40,481 bases of DNA from Streptomyces diastatochromogenes (GTDB lineage: Bacteria > Actinomycetota > Actinomycetes > Streptomycetales > Streptomycetaceae). The number at the start of each line of letters is the position of its first letter. Position 1 is the stretch's first letter. Under the pieces are notes generated by a model, which was not told the origin of the DNA, did no database searches, and worked only from the letters and a program-made list of their open reading frames with translations. The DNA lies in assembly GCF_002242805.1 (NCBI RefSeq), contig NZ_MCGQ01000018.1:1-40481 (forward strand), written 5' to 3'. The translations under genes and the position numbers were made by a program. This document shows, piece by piece, positions 30,419 to 37,910 of this stretch.

Positions 30419-31921
30419 ATGACCACAGTCCAGGCCCCGCCCGCCCCCGACGACCGGCGGTGGAAGGCGCTCGGGGTCTGTCTGACGGCGGGCTTCATCT
30501 CGCTGCTCGACACCTCGATCGTGAACGTGGCACTGCCCTCGATGGAGCACGGCCTCGGCGCCTCCGAGGCCGCCCAGTCCTGGGTGGTGTCCGGGTACGC
30601 CCTCACCTTCGGGCTCGTGCTCGTCCCGGCGGGCCGGCTGGGCGACATGCGCGGGCGGCGCCAGGCCTTCCTGTTCGGGCTCGCCGTGTTCACGCTGGCC
30701 TCGGCGGCGTGCGGGCTCGCGCCCAGCGCCTCCTGGCTGGTGCTCTTCCGGCTGATCCAGGGCACGGCGGCGGGCGTGGTCGCACCACAGACCTCGGGGC
30801 TGATCCAGCAGATGTTCCAGGGCGCCGAGCGGGCCAAGGCCTTCGGCCTGCTCGGCAGCGTCATCGGGGTCTCGACGGCGGTGGGCCCGCTGGCGGGCGG
30901 TCTGCTGATCAACGCCGTCGGCACCGACGACGGCTGGCGCTGGGTGTTCTTCGTCAACCTGCCCATCGGGATCGCCGCGTTCGCAGCGGGACTGCGGCTG
31001 CTGCCCCGTTTCCCCGCCTCGGCGGACAAGCGGGAGGAGTTCGACCTGTTCGGGGTGCTGCTCCTCGGCTCCGGCGTGCTCGCGCTCATGCTGCCCCTGG
31101 TGCAGGAGCAGCAGTGGACCGGGCGGCTGAAGTGGGCGCTGATGCCGGTGGCCGCGCTGCTGCTGGCCGCGTTCTGGGCGTGGGAGCGGCGCGAGGGACG
31201 GCGCGGGCGGGCGCCCCTGGTCGACCTGAACCTGTTCTCGCTGCGGTCCTTCACGCTCGGCGCGCTGATCAGCCTGATCTACTTCGCGGGCTTCACCACG
31301 GTCTTCTTCGTCTACACGCTGTTCCTGCAGAACACGGTCGGATACAGCGCGCTGACGGCCGGACTCTCGGTCCTGCCCTTCGCGATCGCCTCGGCGATCG
31401 GCGCGGCCCTCGGCGGCCGGCTGGTGGTGCGCCACGGCCGCAAGCTCGTCGTCGTCGGTCTGAGCGGGGTGGCGGCCGGGCTGCTCGGGGTGGTCGTGGC
31501 GGTGCAGCTGGTGCCCGGGCAGAACGTGGGCTGGGCCTCGGCGCTGCCGCTGCTCATCGGGGGGATCGGCTCCGGCCTGGCGGTCTCCCCGAACACCACC
31601 CTGACCCTCACCCGCGTCCCCGTTCACCGTGCCGGTGCGGCCGGCGGGGTGCTGCAGACGGGCCAGCGCGTCGGCTCGGCCGCCGGGATCGCCGTCGTCG
31701 GTGCGGTGTACTTCGCGCACCTGGCCAACCACGGGCGCTCCGTCATCGCGATTCAGCTCGGGCTGCTCACCGCCGTGGGGATCATCATGATCGCGCTGGT
31801 ACTGGCGGTGGCGGATCTGCGCGAGCGGCAGGTGCATCCCGAGCCGGAGAGGGCCGGGGAGACGGTCCGGCGGGATTCCGGGGAGGACGGGGCCGGGGAG
31901 CCTGTCCGACGCGGAGCCTGA
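30419..31921 (+). CDS. DHA2 family MFS drug exporter (14 helices, EmrB/QacA type)
   Basis: A 500-residue proton-coupled multidrug exporter. Typical motifs are LDTSIVNVALP in helix 1 (about 30-40), motif A GRLGDMRGRRQAF (about 77-89), motif B RLIQGTAAG (about 115-123) and antiporter motif C GVSTAVGPLAGG (about 150-161). Fourteen hydrophobic segments place it in the DHA2 branch. The last roughly 35 residues are charged and cytoplasmic. Substrate unknown. The ATG at 30419 coincides with the predicted transcription start. It is convergent with the LysR-like gene, 61 bp apart, with no adjacent regulator. Confidence 0.88.
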   Translation: MTTVQAPPAPDDRRWKALGVCLTAGFISLLDTSIVNVALPSMEHGLGASEAAQSWVVSGYALTFGLVLVPAGRLGDMRGRRQAFLFGLAVFTLASAACGLAPSASWLVLFRLIQGTAAGVVAPQTSGLIQQMFQGAERAKAFGLLGSVIGVSTAVGPLAGGLLINAVGTDDGWRWVFFVNLPIGIAAFAAGLRLLPRFPASADKREEFDLFGVLLLGSGVLALMLPLVQEQQWTGRLKWALMPVAALLLAAFWAWERREGRRGRAPLVDLNLFSLRSFTLGALISLIYFAGFTTVFFVYTLFLQNTVGYSALTAGLSVLPFAIASAIGAALGGRLVVRHGRKLVVVGLSGVAAGLLGVVVAVQLVPGQNVGWASALPLLIGGIGSGLAVSPNTTLTLTRVPVHRAGAAGGVLQTGQRVGSAAGIAVVGAVYFAHLANHGRSVIAIQLGLLTAVGIIMIALVLAVADLRERQVHPEPERAGETVRRDSGEDGAGEPVRRGA

Positions 31922-31982
31922 GCGGTGGCGATGTCCGGCGCGGTCAGAGAGGGTCACGACCTCCGGCACGGTTCGTGAAAGG

Positions 31983-32756
31983 TCACGACCTCCGCCGCGG
32001 CTTGCCCCTCTTGGCCGGCTTGGCTCCCCCGGAGCCCGTACGGCCCCGTGCGGTACGGCTCGCGGGCTTGCCGCCCGTCGACTTCGCGGCCGTCGGCTTC
32101 TGCCGGGCGGCCCCCCGCTTCTGCTCCGCCTCGGCCTGCGCCGTCGTACGGCCCCGCGTGCTGTTGACCGTGCGGCCGCGGACGATGCCGATGAAGTCCT
32201 CCACCAGGTCCGTGGTGGCCTCCTCCGGCCAGGACAGGGCGATGCTGGACTGGGGGGCGTCGACGACCGGGCGGTAGGCGAGGTCTTTGCGGTGGTAGAG
32301 GCGGGCGAGGGACTGGGGGACGATCAGGAGGCCCACCCCCGCTGCCACCAGCTCGATCGCGTCCGGCGTCGTCGCGGGGCGCTCGAAGGCCGGCTCGCCG
32401 GGCGGGCTGTCCCAGTCGAAGACGTCGTCCAGGGGGTGGAAGAGCACCTCCTCGGCGAGGTCGTCCAGGGTCACCTCCTCCGCCGCCGTGATCAGGTGGT
32501 CCTTGGGCACGACGACCACCGTGGTCTCGGTGTAGAGGGGGATCGCGCTGAAGAACGTACGGTCGACCGGCAGCCGTACGAGCCCCGCGTCCGCCTCGCC
32601 CGCCCGCAGCACGTCCGCCGCCTCGGTGCTGGGCACCTGGACGAGGGCGAGCGGGATGTCGGGCAGGCGCTCGTTCCAGATCCGCACCCACTTGGCGGGT
32701 GTCGCCCCGGGGACGTACGCGAGCCGGAACGACGGTGTTTCCTCCGAGCCTGTCAC
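31983..32756 (-). CDS. LysR-type effector-binding domain protein lacking HTH, with basic C-terminal tail
   Basis: A 257-residue protein. Residues about 8-195 are a complete LysR substrate-binding domain (FRLAYVPGATPAKWVRIWNERLP, then LVRLPVDRTFFSAIPLYTETTVVVVPKDH, then VAAGVGLLIVPQSLAR). There is no N-terminal HTH. Instead residues 198-257 are a highly basic tail rich in Arg, Lys, Ala and Thr with several RGR/GRT units, which could bind nucleic acid. The GTG at 32756 is leaderless behind TAACCT. It is divergent from the DUF5997 gene, a pairing that seems conserved in actinomycetes from memory. Function not known. Confidence 0.8.
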   Translation of the reverse strand: MTGSEETPSFRLAYVPGATPAKWVRIWNERLPDIPLALVQVPSTEAADVLRAGEADAGLVRLPVDRTFFSAIPLYTETTVVVVPKDHLITAAEEVTLDDLAEEVLFHPLDDVFDWDSPPGEPAFERPATTPDAIELVAAGVGLLIVPQSLARLYHRKDLAYRPVVDAPQSSIALSWPEEATTDLVEDFIGIVRGRTVNSTRGRTTAQAEAEQKRGAARQKPTAAKSTGGKPASRTARGRTGSGGAKPAKRGKPRRRS

Positions 32757-32762
32757 CAGGCC

Positions 32763-32807
32763 AGGTTACCGGCCGTGGTCGGCCGCCCGGCACGCGGCCG
32801 ATACCCT
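32763..32807. promoter_or_regulatory. Back-to-back leaderless promoters
   Basis: TAACCT (minus strand, 32768-32763) lies 6 nt before the GTG at 32756. TACCCT (plus strand, 32802-32807) lies 7 nt before the ATG at 32815. The two genes share only 58 bp, so their promoters must overlap upstream of the -10s. Confidence 0.55.
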
Positions 32808-32814
32808 TGACCTC

Positions 32815-33216
32815 ATGAGTTCGCAGCAGAGCACCCAGACGATGAAGCCCGCGACCGCGGCGAAGAAGCTGGGTGTGTACCTCCCCGCCACCCCCGCCGA
32901 GTTCCAGGAGGGTGTGGTCTCGCGCGCCGAGCTGAACGAGCTGCAGGCCAATCCGCCCGAGTGGCTGCGCGCGCTGCGGGAGAACGGCCCCCACCCGCGT
33001 CCGGTGGTCGCCGCGAAGCTCGGTGTGTCCATCGCCGGTCTGGCCCGCGCCGGGGTCACCGAGCCGCTGACCACCGAGCAGATCGAGGCGCTCAAGCAGG
33101 AGCAGCCCGAGTGGCTGGAGAAGGAGCGCGCCACCCAGGCGGAGGTCCGCAAGGAGTCGGTGCGGATCAAGAAGCTGCAGAAGGAGAAGCAGGAGAAGGG
33201 CGCCGAGCAGCGCTGA
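32815..33216 (+). CDS. DUF5997 family protein
   Basis: A 133-residue protein of the actinobacterial DUF5997 family. It contains KPATAAKKLGVYLPATPAEF and RPVVAAKLGVSIAGLARAGV, two LGV-type helix-turn-helix-like segments (about 12-32 and 62-82), suggesting nucleic-acid binding. A charged helical or coiled-coil C-terminus (about 90-133) is rich in Glu and Lys. Function not established. The ATG at 32815 coincides with the transcription start predicted from TACCCT. It is divergent from the HTH-less LysR-like protein; two halves of a regulatory system is a possible but unproven reading. It is convergent with the amidase, 15 bp apart. Confidence 0.75.
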   Translation: MSSQQSTQTMKPATAAKKLGVYLPATPAEFQEGVVSRAELNELQANPPEWLRALRENGPHPRPVVAAKLGVSIAGLARAGVTEPLTTEQIEALKQEQPEWLEKERATQAEVRKESVRIKKLQKEKQEKGAEQR

Positions 33217-33231
33217 CGCCCTTCCGCCGGT

Positions 33232-34128
33232 TCAGCCGTCCGACGGCACCTTCAGCCTGTCCCAGCTGGCCTTGCCGGGGATGCCGTCCGCGTCCTTGCC
33301 CTTGAAGCCGAGCTTGTGCTGCCAGGCGGCGTAGGACCTGCGGTCGGCCTCGGTCCACTCGGGGCTCGGCCCCTCCTCGTAGTGCCCGCAGCCCTCGGCG
33401 ACCAGCCGGCGGCCCATGGCCGTGATGACGGGCGACTTCTGCCCGATGTGGAAGAAGCCGCTGCCAGGGAACGGCGCGTACTTTGGCTTGGGCACGGGCT
33501 TGGGGTCCGGCTCCCCCGGGTCGTTCCCGCCGCCCTTTCCGGCCAGCCGGTCGGCTATCCGCTTGCGCATCCCGTCCATGGTGAAGCCGCGCGGGTCCTG
33601 CTTGCCCGGCTGCCACTCCTTGTGCCCGATGACGGAGCGCTCCGACCAGCCGTGGTGCCGGCAGATGGCGGCGGAGACCTTCTCGATGGCCTCCTTCTGC
33701 GCCTCGGGCCAGGGGTCCTTGCCGTCGCCGAGGTTGATGCACTCGAAGCCGTAGAAGTGCCGGTTGCCGTCGACGTTCGCCTGGTTGTCGTGCGGCAGCC
33801 TGGTCTCGTTGATCACCGCCTGCAGGACGTCGCTGTCGCCGAGTCCGGCGTGGTTGGCGCGGCCGTTGCCGACGAGGTGGACATGGCCCTGCTTGTCGAT
33901 CACGCCGTGACACAGGGGGCCGGGCAGGCCGGAGTAGCCGTTGTAGCAGATGTTCACGGAGTTCTCGGTGCCCGAGGTGACGGTGTGGTGGATCATCACG
34001 CCGTTCACCGGGCCCCAGGGGCCCTTGGTGTTGCGGTTGTGGTGGCGCCAGTCGCGCACCTCGTGGACGGTCAGGCCCTCGGCGCGCAGGACCTCCAGCA
34101 GCTTCGAGCCGGTCATCGGCTGAGCCAT
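33232..34128 (-). CDS. N-acetylmuramoyl-L-alanine amidase (Amidase_2/PGRP fold) of the injection-system cluster
   Basis: A 298-residue enzyme predicted to cleave the lactyl-amide bond of peptidoglycan. Residues about 40-190 are the zinc amidase domain with H47 in VMIHHT, H169 and D178 in IGHKEWQPGKQDP. Residues about 190-225 are a Gly/Pro/Lys linker, and 226-298 a C-terminal domain (FFHIGQKSPVITAMGRRLV, then WQHKLGFKGKDADGIPG) like peptidoglycan-binding modules of actinophage endolysins. There is no signal peptide, so it needs the particle or lysis to reach the wall. The ATG at 34128 overlaps the DUF6519 stop by 1 nt (TGATG), with AGGAGA upstream. Confidence 0.85.
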   Translation of the reverse strand: MAQPMTGSKLLEVLRAEGLTVHEVRDWRHHNRNTKGPWGPVNGVMIHHTVTSGTENSVNICYNGYSGLPGPLCHGVIDKQGHVHLVGNGRANHAGLGDSDVLQAVINETRLPHDNQANVDGNRHFYGFECINLGDGKDPWPEAQKEAIEKVSAAICRHHGWSERSVIGHKEWQPGKQDPRGFTMDGMRKRIADRLAGKGGGNDPGEPDPKPVPKPKYAPFPGSGFFHIGQKSPVITAMGRRLVAEGCGHYEEGPSPEWTEADRRSYAAWQHKLGFKGKDADGIPGKASWDRLKVPSDG

Positions 34129-35678
34129 CAGTCGTCTCCTTCCACGGCGGCCTCCGCCGCCGCTGTGGTCTGCGAGCGCCCGCCGGACGGGTCGGCCTCG
34201 GCGGCCTGCTCCTGGCGCGCGGCCAGGGCCTCGGCGTCCAGGGCCGCCTGGTCGGCGGCGGGGAAGTCCGCGCCGAGCGGGCCGAAGGCGTACCGCAGGT
34301 CGAGGGTGCTGCCCTCGCCCTGCACCAGGGCCAGCGGCGCGAAGTGCCGGGCGATCCCGGCCGGGGCCTGGAGCAGGGGGCGGCGCGCCTGGTCGGCCGG
34401 CCATTCGACGCTGCCGGTGGCCGTGCGGGCGGGGATCAGCCAGTGGTCGCCGGTGCGGTAGCCGCCGCCCTTGGCGAAGTACACCTCGACGCCGTCCTCC
34501 AGGGGCAGCCACTCCCCCTCGGTGACGGGGACGGCGCCGCCCTTCAGCTCCGTCGTACGGCCCTTCTGCCTCGGACCCGCGTGGTGGTCCCAGCGGCGCA
34601 GGAACGGGTGCAGGTGCGGCAGCCGTCCGACGTGCGGGTCCGGCTCGGCGGACAGGCGGACGCGGCGGCCGGGCAGGTCCAATTCCTCGACCCGCAGCAG
34701 GGGCAGGGGTTCGAGGCGGGAGGCGTAGGCCGTGTCGGTGAACTCGACGTGGTCGCCGACGTCCAGGTCGAGCTTGTCGTCGAGGCCGAGGGTCGCCAAC
34801 TGCACCCAGGTGCCGTCCAGTTCGTCCACCGGGAAGACGACGGAGCCGTTCTCCCTGGACCACTTGAAGGTGGCTTCCTTCGCCTCGCCGCCCGCGTGGA
34901 TCTCCACCCGGTACAACTGGTTCTCCGGGCCCCGGTAGCGGGCGTCGGGCCGGACCAGGCAGGGGTCCTCGTCGGCGTGCTCGGGCCGCTCGCTGCGGGC
35001 GGCGAGCCGGGCGGAGGGCGCCGCCTGGGCCTTCGCCCACTCCTCGAACGCGTCGCGGACGGTCTTCCGGGACGGTTCGGAGTCCTCGATGCCGAGCTCG
35101 GACAGGGTCAGCGGAAGCACCTGCCAGACCACCTTGGCGCGGACCGCGGTGTCGGGCAGCGCGGCACCGAGGGCGACCTCGCGCAGCGCCGGGTCCTCGG
35201 CCGCCGACACCGCCCGCTCCCACACCTTCAGGTAGACGACGAAGGGCGACTGGGCGGGTGAGGGCAGCCGGTCGGCGAGCTGCTCCGGGTCACGGAAGGC
35301 GTCGGGCTGGCTCCAGTAGTCCCAGTAGGCGTCCGTCGGAGGGGGCGGGTGCTCCTCGCCGTCCTCGTCCGGTACGGGCGTGCCCGGCTGCGGTCGGTCC
35401 GCGTCGCACAGGATGCCGTCGACGTAGTAGCGGCCGCCGGAGATGCTCAGGGTGTCGATGTCGAGCTTGCCGCCGACGTACTGGATATAGAAGCCGGCGG
35501 AGCCGCTCGGCCCGCCGTGCCGGCCGATCAGGTCGGCGGCGAGGGTGCGGGTCTGGTGGAGCTGGATGGCGGCCTGTTCGTTGAGGTCCGCGTCGAGCTG
35601 GACGCGGCCCTGCTGGGCGACGACCGCGGAGTAGTGCCGCTCCGGGCGGAAGGTGGAGCGGGAGAGATCAGCGTGCAT
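34128..35678 (-). CDS. DUF6519 domain protein of a contractile injection system
   Basis: A 516-residue protein with the DUF6519 hallmark N-terminus: DLSRSTFRPERHYSAVVAQQ, then GRVQLDADLNEQAAIQLHQT (about 4-43), continuing with GFYIQYVGGKLDIDTLSISGGRYYVDGILCD. The middle is beta-rich with FKWSRENGSVVFPV and CLVRPDARYRGPENQLYRVEIHAGG. The C-terminal 50 residues are Ala/Glu-rich and probably disordered. The family is found with baseplate genes of phage-tail-like systems; exact role unknown, possibly a baseplate or spike-associated structural protein. The ATG at 35678 has GGGGGA upstream inside a small hairpin. Its stop overlaps the amidase start. Confidence 0.8.
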   Translation of the reverse strand: MHADLSRSTFRPERHYSAVVAQQGRVQLDADLNEQAAIQLHQTRTLAADLIGRHGGPSGSAGFYIQYVGGKLDIDTLSISGGRYYVDGILCDADRPQPGTPVPDEDGEEHPPPPTDAYWDYWSQPDAFRDPEQLADRLPSPAQSPFVVYLKVWERAVSAAEDPALREVALGAALPDTAVRAKVVWQVLPLTLSELGIEDSEPSRKTVRDAFEEWAKAQAAPSARLAARSERPEHADEDPCLVRPDARYRGPENQLYRVEIHAGGEAKEATFKWSRENGSVVFPVDELDGTWVQLATLGLDDKLDLDVGDHVEFTDTAYASRLEPLPLLRVEELDLPGRRVRLSAEPDPHVGRLPHLHPFLRRWDHHAGPRQKGRTTELKGGAVPVTEGEWLPLEDGVEVYFAKGGGYRTGDHWLIPARTATGSVEWPADQARRPLLQAPAGIARHFAPLALVQGEGSTLDLRYAFGPLGADFPAADQAALDAEALAARQEQAAEADPSGGRSQTTAAAEAAVEGDD

Positions 35679-35680
35679 GA

Positions 35681-35693
35681 AGGGGGTCCCCCT
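35681..35693 (-). promoter_or_regulatory. Palindrome AGGGGGTCCCCCT over the DUF6519 ribosome binding site
   Basis: A perfect 13-bp palindrome. In RNA it can fold AGGGG-GAC-CCCCT, hiding the Shine-Dalgarno of the gene starting at 35678, so translation of DUF6519 and the coupled amidase may be damped. Confidence 0.4.
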
Positions 35694-35732
35694 GGTTCGG
35701 AAATCTGCGGGTGGGTCGTACGGCGGCACTGC

Positions 35733-37910
35733 TCACGTCACGAAGAAGATCCCGGCGTCCGCGCCCGCAGGCGAGTACTCGGCGAGCCGCGCCCTGAGGC
35801 CGTCCTCCCGCTGGGGCCGGTACAGGTCGTGGAAGGCGCCGAGTTCGGCGCCGTCGTCCGCGCCGCGCCGGATCTCCTCGGCACACCGGTCCGCCAACTG
35901 GCCGTACCAGGGCGTCCCATAGCGCTCGGAGGCGAACAACGGCCGTACGCGCCCGGCCTGTTCGGGGCCGACGAGATCGGGCTGGCAGCGATGGCGGCGC
36001 GGGGTGCGTGAGCCGGGCGGGACGTAGCAGTACCGCAGGCAGCCGATGCCGCGCCGGGCCACGTGGAGCCGGCCGGTGAAGACCGAGTTCTCGGCGATCT
36101 CCACCGCGTGCGTGTGCACCTCGCCGATGACGGTCGTGCGGTGCAGGTGCAGGACGGCGTGGGCGTGGCGGCAGTCCGGGGCGGAGAGGGCCGCGCGGTC
36201 GGGGCCGGTGGCGTCCAGGACGCTGTCGCGCAGATGGATGTCGAGGGGGTCCTCCGAGACCTCGTCGCCGATGACCTCGATGGTGCCGAGGATGCTGTGC
36301 TCGATCTGGAGGCAGGCGGTGGTGCGTTCCAGGACGATGCTGGGCTCCTCGGGCGAGTGCGGCTCGCACTCGGGCTCCAGGGACCAGCCGGGTACGAGGG
36401 TCGAGTGCCGGACGACGACGGCGCCCATCGGGCCGGTGACGTTGATGCCGCGGCCGGCGACGAGGAGTCCGTCGAGGACGAGCCGGGGCCGCTCGTGCGG
36501 GGCGCAGTCGTCGTTCACGGCACGGATGTTGAGGGCGTCGGGGCGGTTGCTGTACCAGTCCAGCAGCCGGATCACCGGCCGGGTGCCCTCGGCGGCCCGC
36601 AGTTCGAGGCGGTCGCCGGGGTCGAGGTCGAAGTCCAGCTGCTCCTGGTAGGCGCCGCTGTGGGTGATCTCGATGATGCCGGTGCGCTCGGGGCTGCCCT
36701 CGTCCTGCCAGGCCCGGTAGGCGTCCATGATCCGCTGGTACGGCTGGCCCGGGCCGACCCGGTAGAAGTCGGCCTCGGGGCGCGGCTCACGGTCGGGGCG
36801 CTCGTACTCGCCGCCGCCCAGGTCGGCGCCGAACGCGTAGTGGTAGTCGACCCACACGCCCTGCCGGGGTGCCGAGCGCGAGCCGAACGCGATCCGGCCC
36901 AGCTCCGGGTCGACGGCGACCTGCCCGCGCTTCGGCCGGTAGCGCCAGTCGGACAGGTCGGCGACGACGATGTCGGCGGGCGGTACGGGCCGGTCCTCGC
37001 CGTCACGCCGGATGACGAGGCTCTTGCCGGGGCCGTAGTAGTCGGCGAGCCGGTCGTGCAGCAGACGGCGGGTGATGAACGCCGGCACGTTGTCGACGGC
37101 GGCGATGTGCGCGGGCGCGGGCTCCGGGACCGGCTTGGTGACCAGGGGGGTGTCGTTGCCCAGGATGGAGAAGGTGTAGAGGTTGCGGGCGCGGTCGATG
37201 CAGTAGGCCGGGGACGAGGTCAGGGAGTACGGCTTCAGCCGCCAGACGAAGAGCCCCACCCCGGCGGGAGTCCAACCGCCCTGCCTTCTCGGGGAGTTGG
37301 CGCGTCGTACGTCGACCGTCCGCGCCGTCTGCTCGAAGGGACCGCCCGCGAGGGCGAGCGCGCCGCCGTCCCGCAGGTCGAGCAGGCGTCCGCGGTCCCC
37401 ACGCCGCCCGGTGCCGTAGAGCTTGACCGGCTGGGTGTGGGCCACCAGCCGGGACAGCTCGACGGCGCGGGCGGGCCAGTCGGCGACCTGCTCGGACAGC
37501 TCCTCCAGGAGGTGGAGGGTGCCCTTGCGGCGCCGGTTGGCGACCGTGGCCGCCACGTCACGGCGGGGCGCGATGGCCTCGGCGAGCGCGTCCCGGCCGC
37601 CGCCGTGCAGGCCGGTGGTGAGGACCCGCTCGTAGCCCGGCAGGGTGCGGTAGCCGACCAGGTCGCCGAGGTACGGCAGCACCCAGGGCGCCGCGGTCTC
37701 CACGAACAGGTCCTCGTAGCCCTGCTGGACGCCGTCGCGGACCCGGTCGAGCTGCTCGGCGATCACCGCGAGCAGGGCCCGCAGCGGTTCGCCCTCCTCG
37801 GCGTCGCGCAGCCGGTGCCAGCGGGGCAGCAGCTCGGCGAGCCCGTCGGGCTCCCGGGGTGACTCCGGGGCCGGCGTCTCCAACTCGACATCCGTCGGCT
37901 TCGCGGCCAT
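35733..37910 (-). CDS. Injection-system tail/baseplate protein with beta-helix-like region (Afp12-like)
   Basis: A 725-residue protein. The N-terminus (about 20-170: LLPRWHRLRDAEEGEPLRAL, then ETAAPWVLPYLGDLVGYRTLPGYE) matches tail/baseplate proteins encoded beside the baseplate assembly protein in streptomycete contractile injection systems. The middle (about 240-470) is beta-rich. Residues about 470-660 show short beta-strands with repeated V-x-I and hydrophobic ladders (RLVLDGLLVAGRGINVTGP, then GAVVVRHSTLV, then LQIEHSILGTIEV) resembling a right-handed beta-helix as in tailspikes. A C-rich GCLRYCYVPPGSR follows. Possibly baseplate wedge plus receptor- or glycan-binding spike. The ATG at 37910 overlaps the baseplate stop by 1 nt. 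Confidence 0.75.
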   Translation of the reverse strand: MAAKPTDVELETPAPESPREPDGLAELLPRWHRLRDAEEGEPLRALLAVIAEQLDRVRDGVQQGYEDLFVETAAPWVLPYLGDLVGYRTLPGYERVLTTGLHGGGRDALAEAIAPRRDVAATVANRRRKGTLHLLEELSEQVADWPARAVELSRLVAHTQPVKLYGTGRRGDRGRLLDLRDGGALALAGGPFEQTARTVDVRRANSPRRQGGWTPAGVGLFVWRLKPYSLTSSPAYCIDRARNLYTFSILGNDTPLVTKPVPEPAPAHIAAVDNVPAFITRRLLHDRLADYYGPGKSLVIRRDGEDRPVPPADIVVADLSDWRYRPKRGQVAVDPELGRIAFGSRSAPRQGVWVDYHYAFGADLGGGEYERPDREPRPEADFYRVGPGQPYQRIMDAYRAWQDEGSPERTGIIEITHSGAYQEQLDFDLDPGDRLELRAAEGTRPVIRLLDWYSNRPDALNIRAVNDDCAPHERPRLVLDGLLVAGRGINVTGPMGAVVVRHSTLVPGWSLEPECEPHSPEEPSIVLERTTACLQIEHSILGTIEVIGDEVSEDPLDIHLRDSVLDATGPDRAALSAPDCRHAHAVLHLHRTTVIGEVHTHAVEIAENSVFTGRLHVARRGIGCLRYCYVPPGSRTPRRHRCQPDLVGPEQAGRVRPLFASERYGTPWYGQLADRCAEEIRRGADDGAELGAFHDLYRPQREDGLRARLAEYSPAGADAGIFFVT

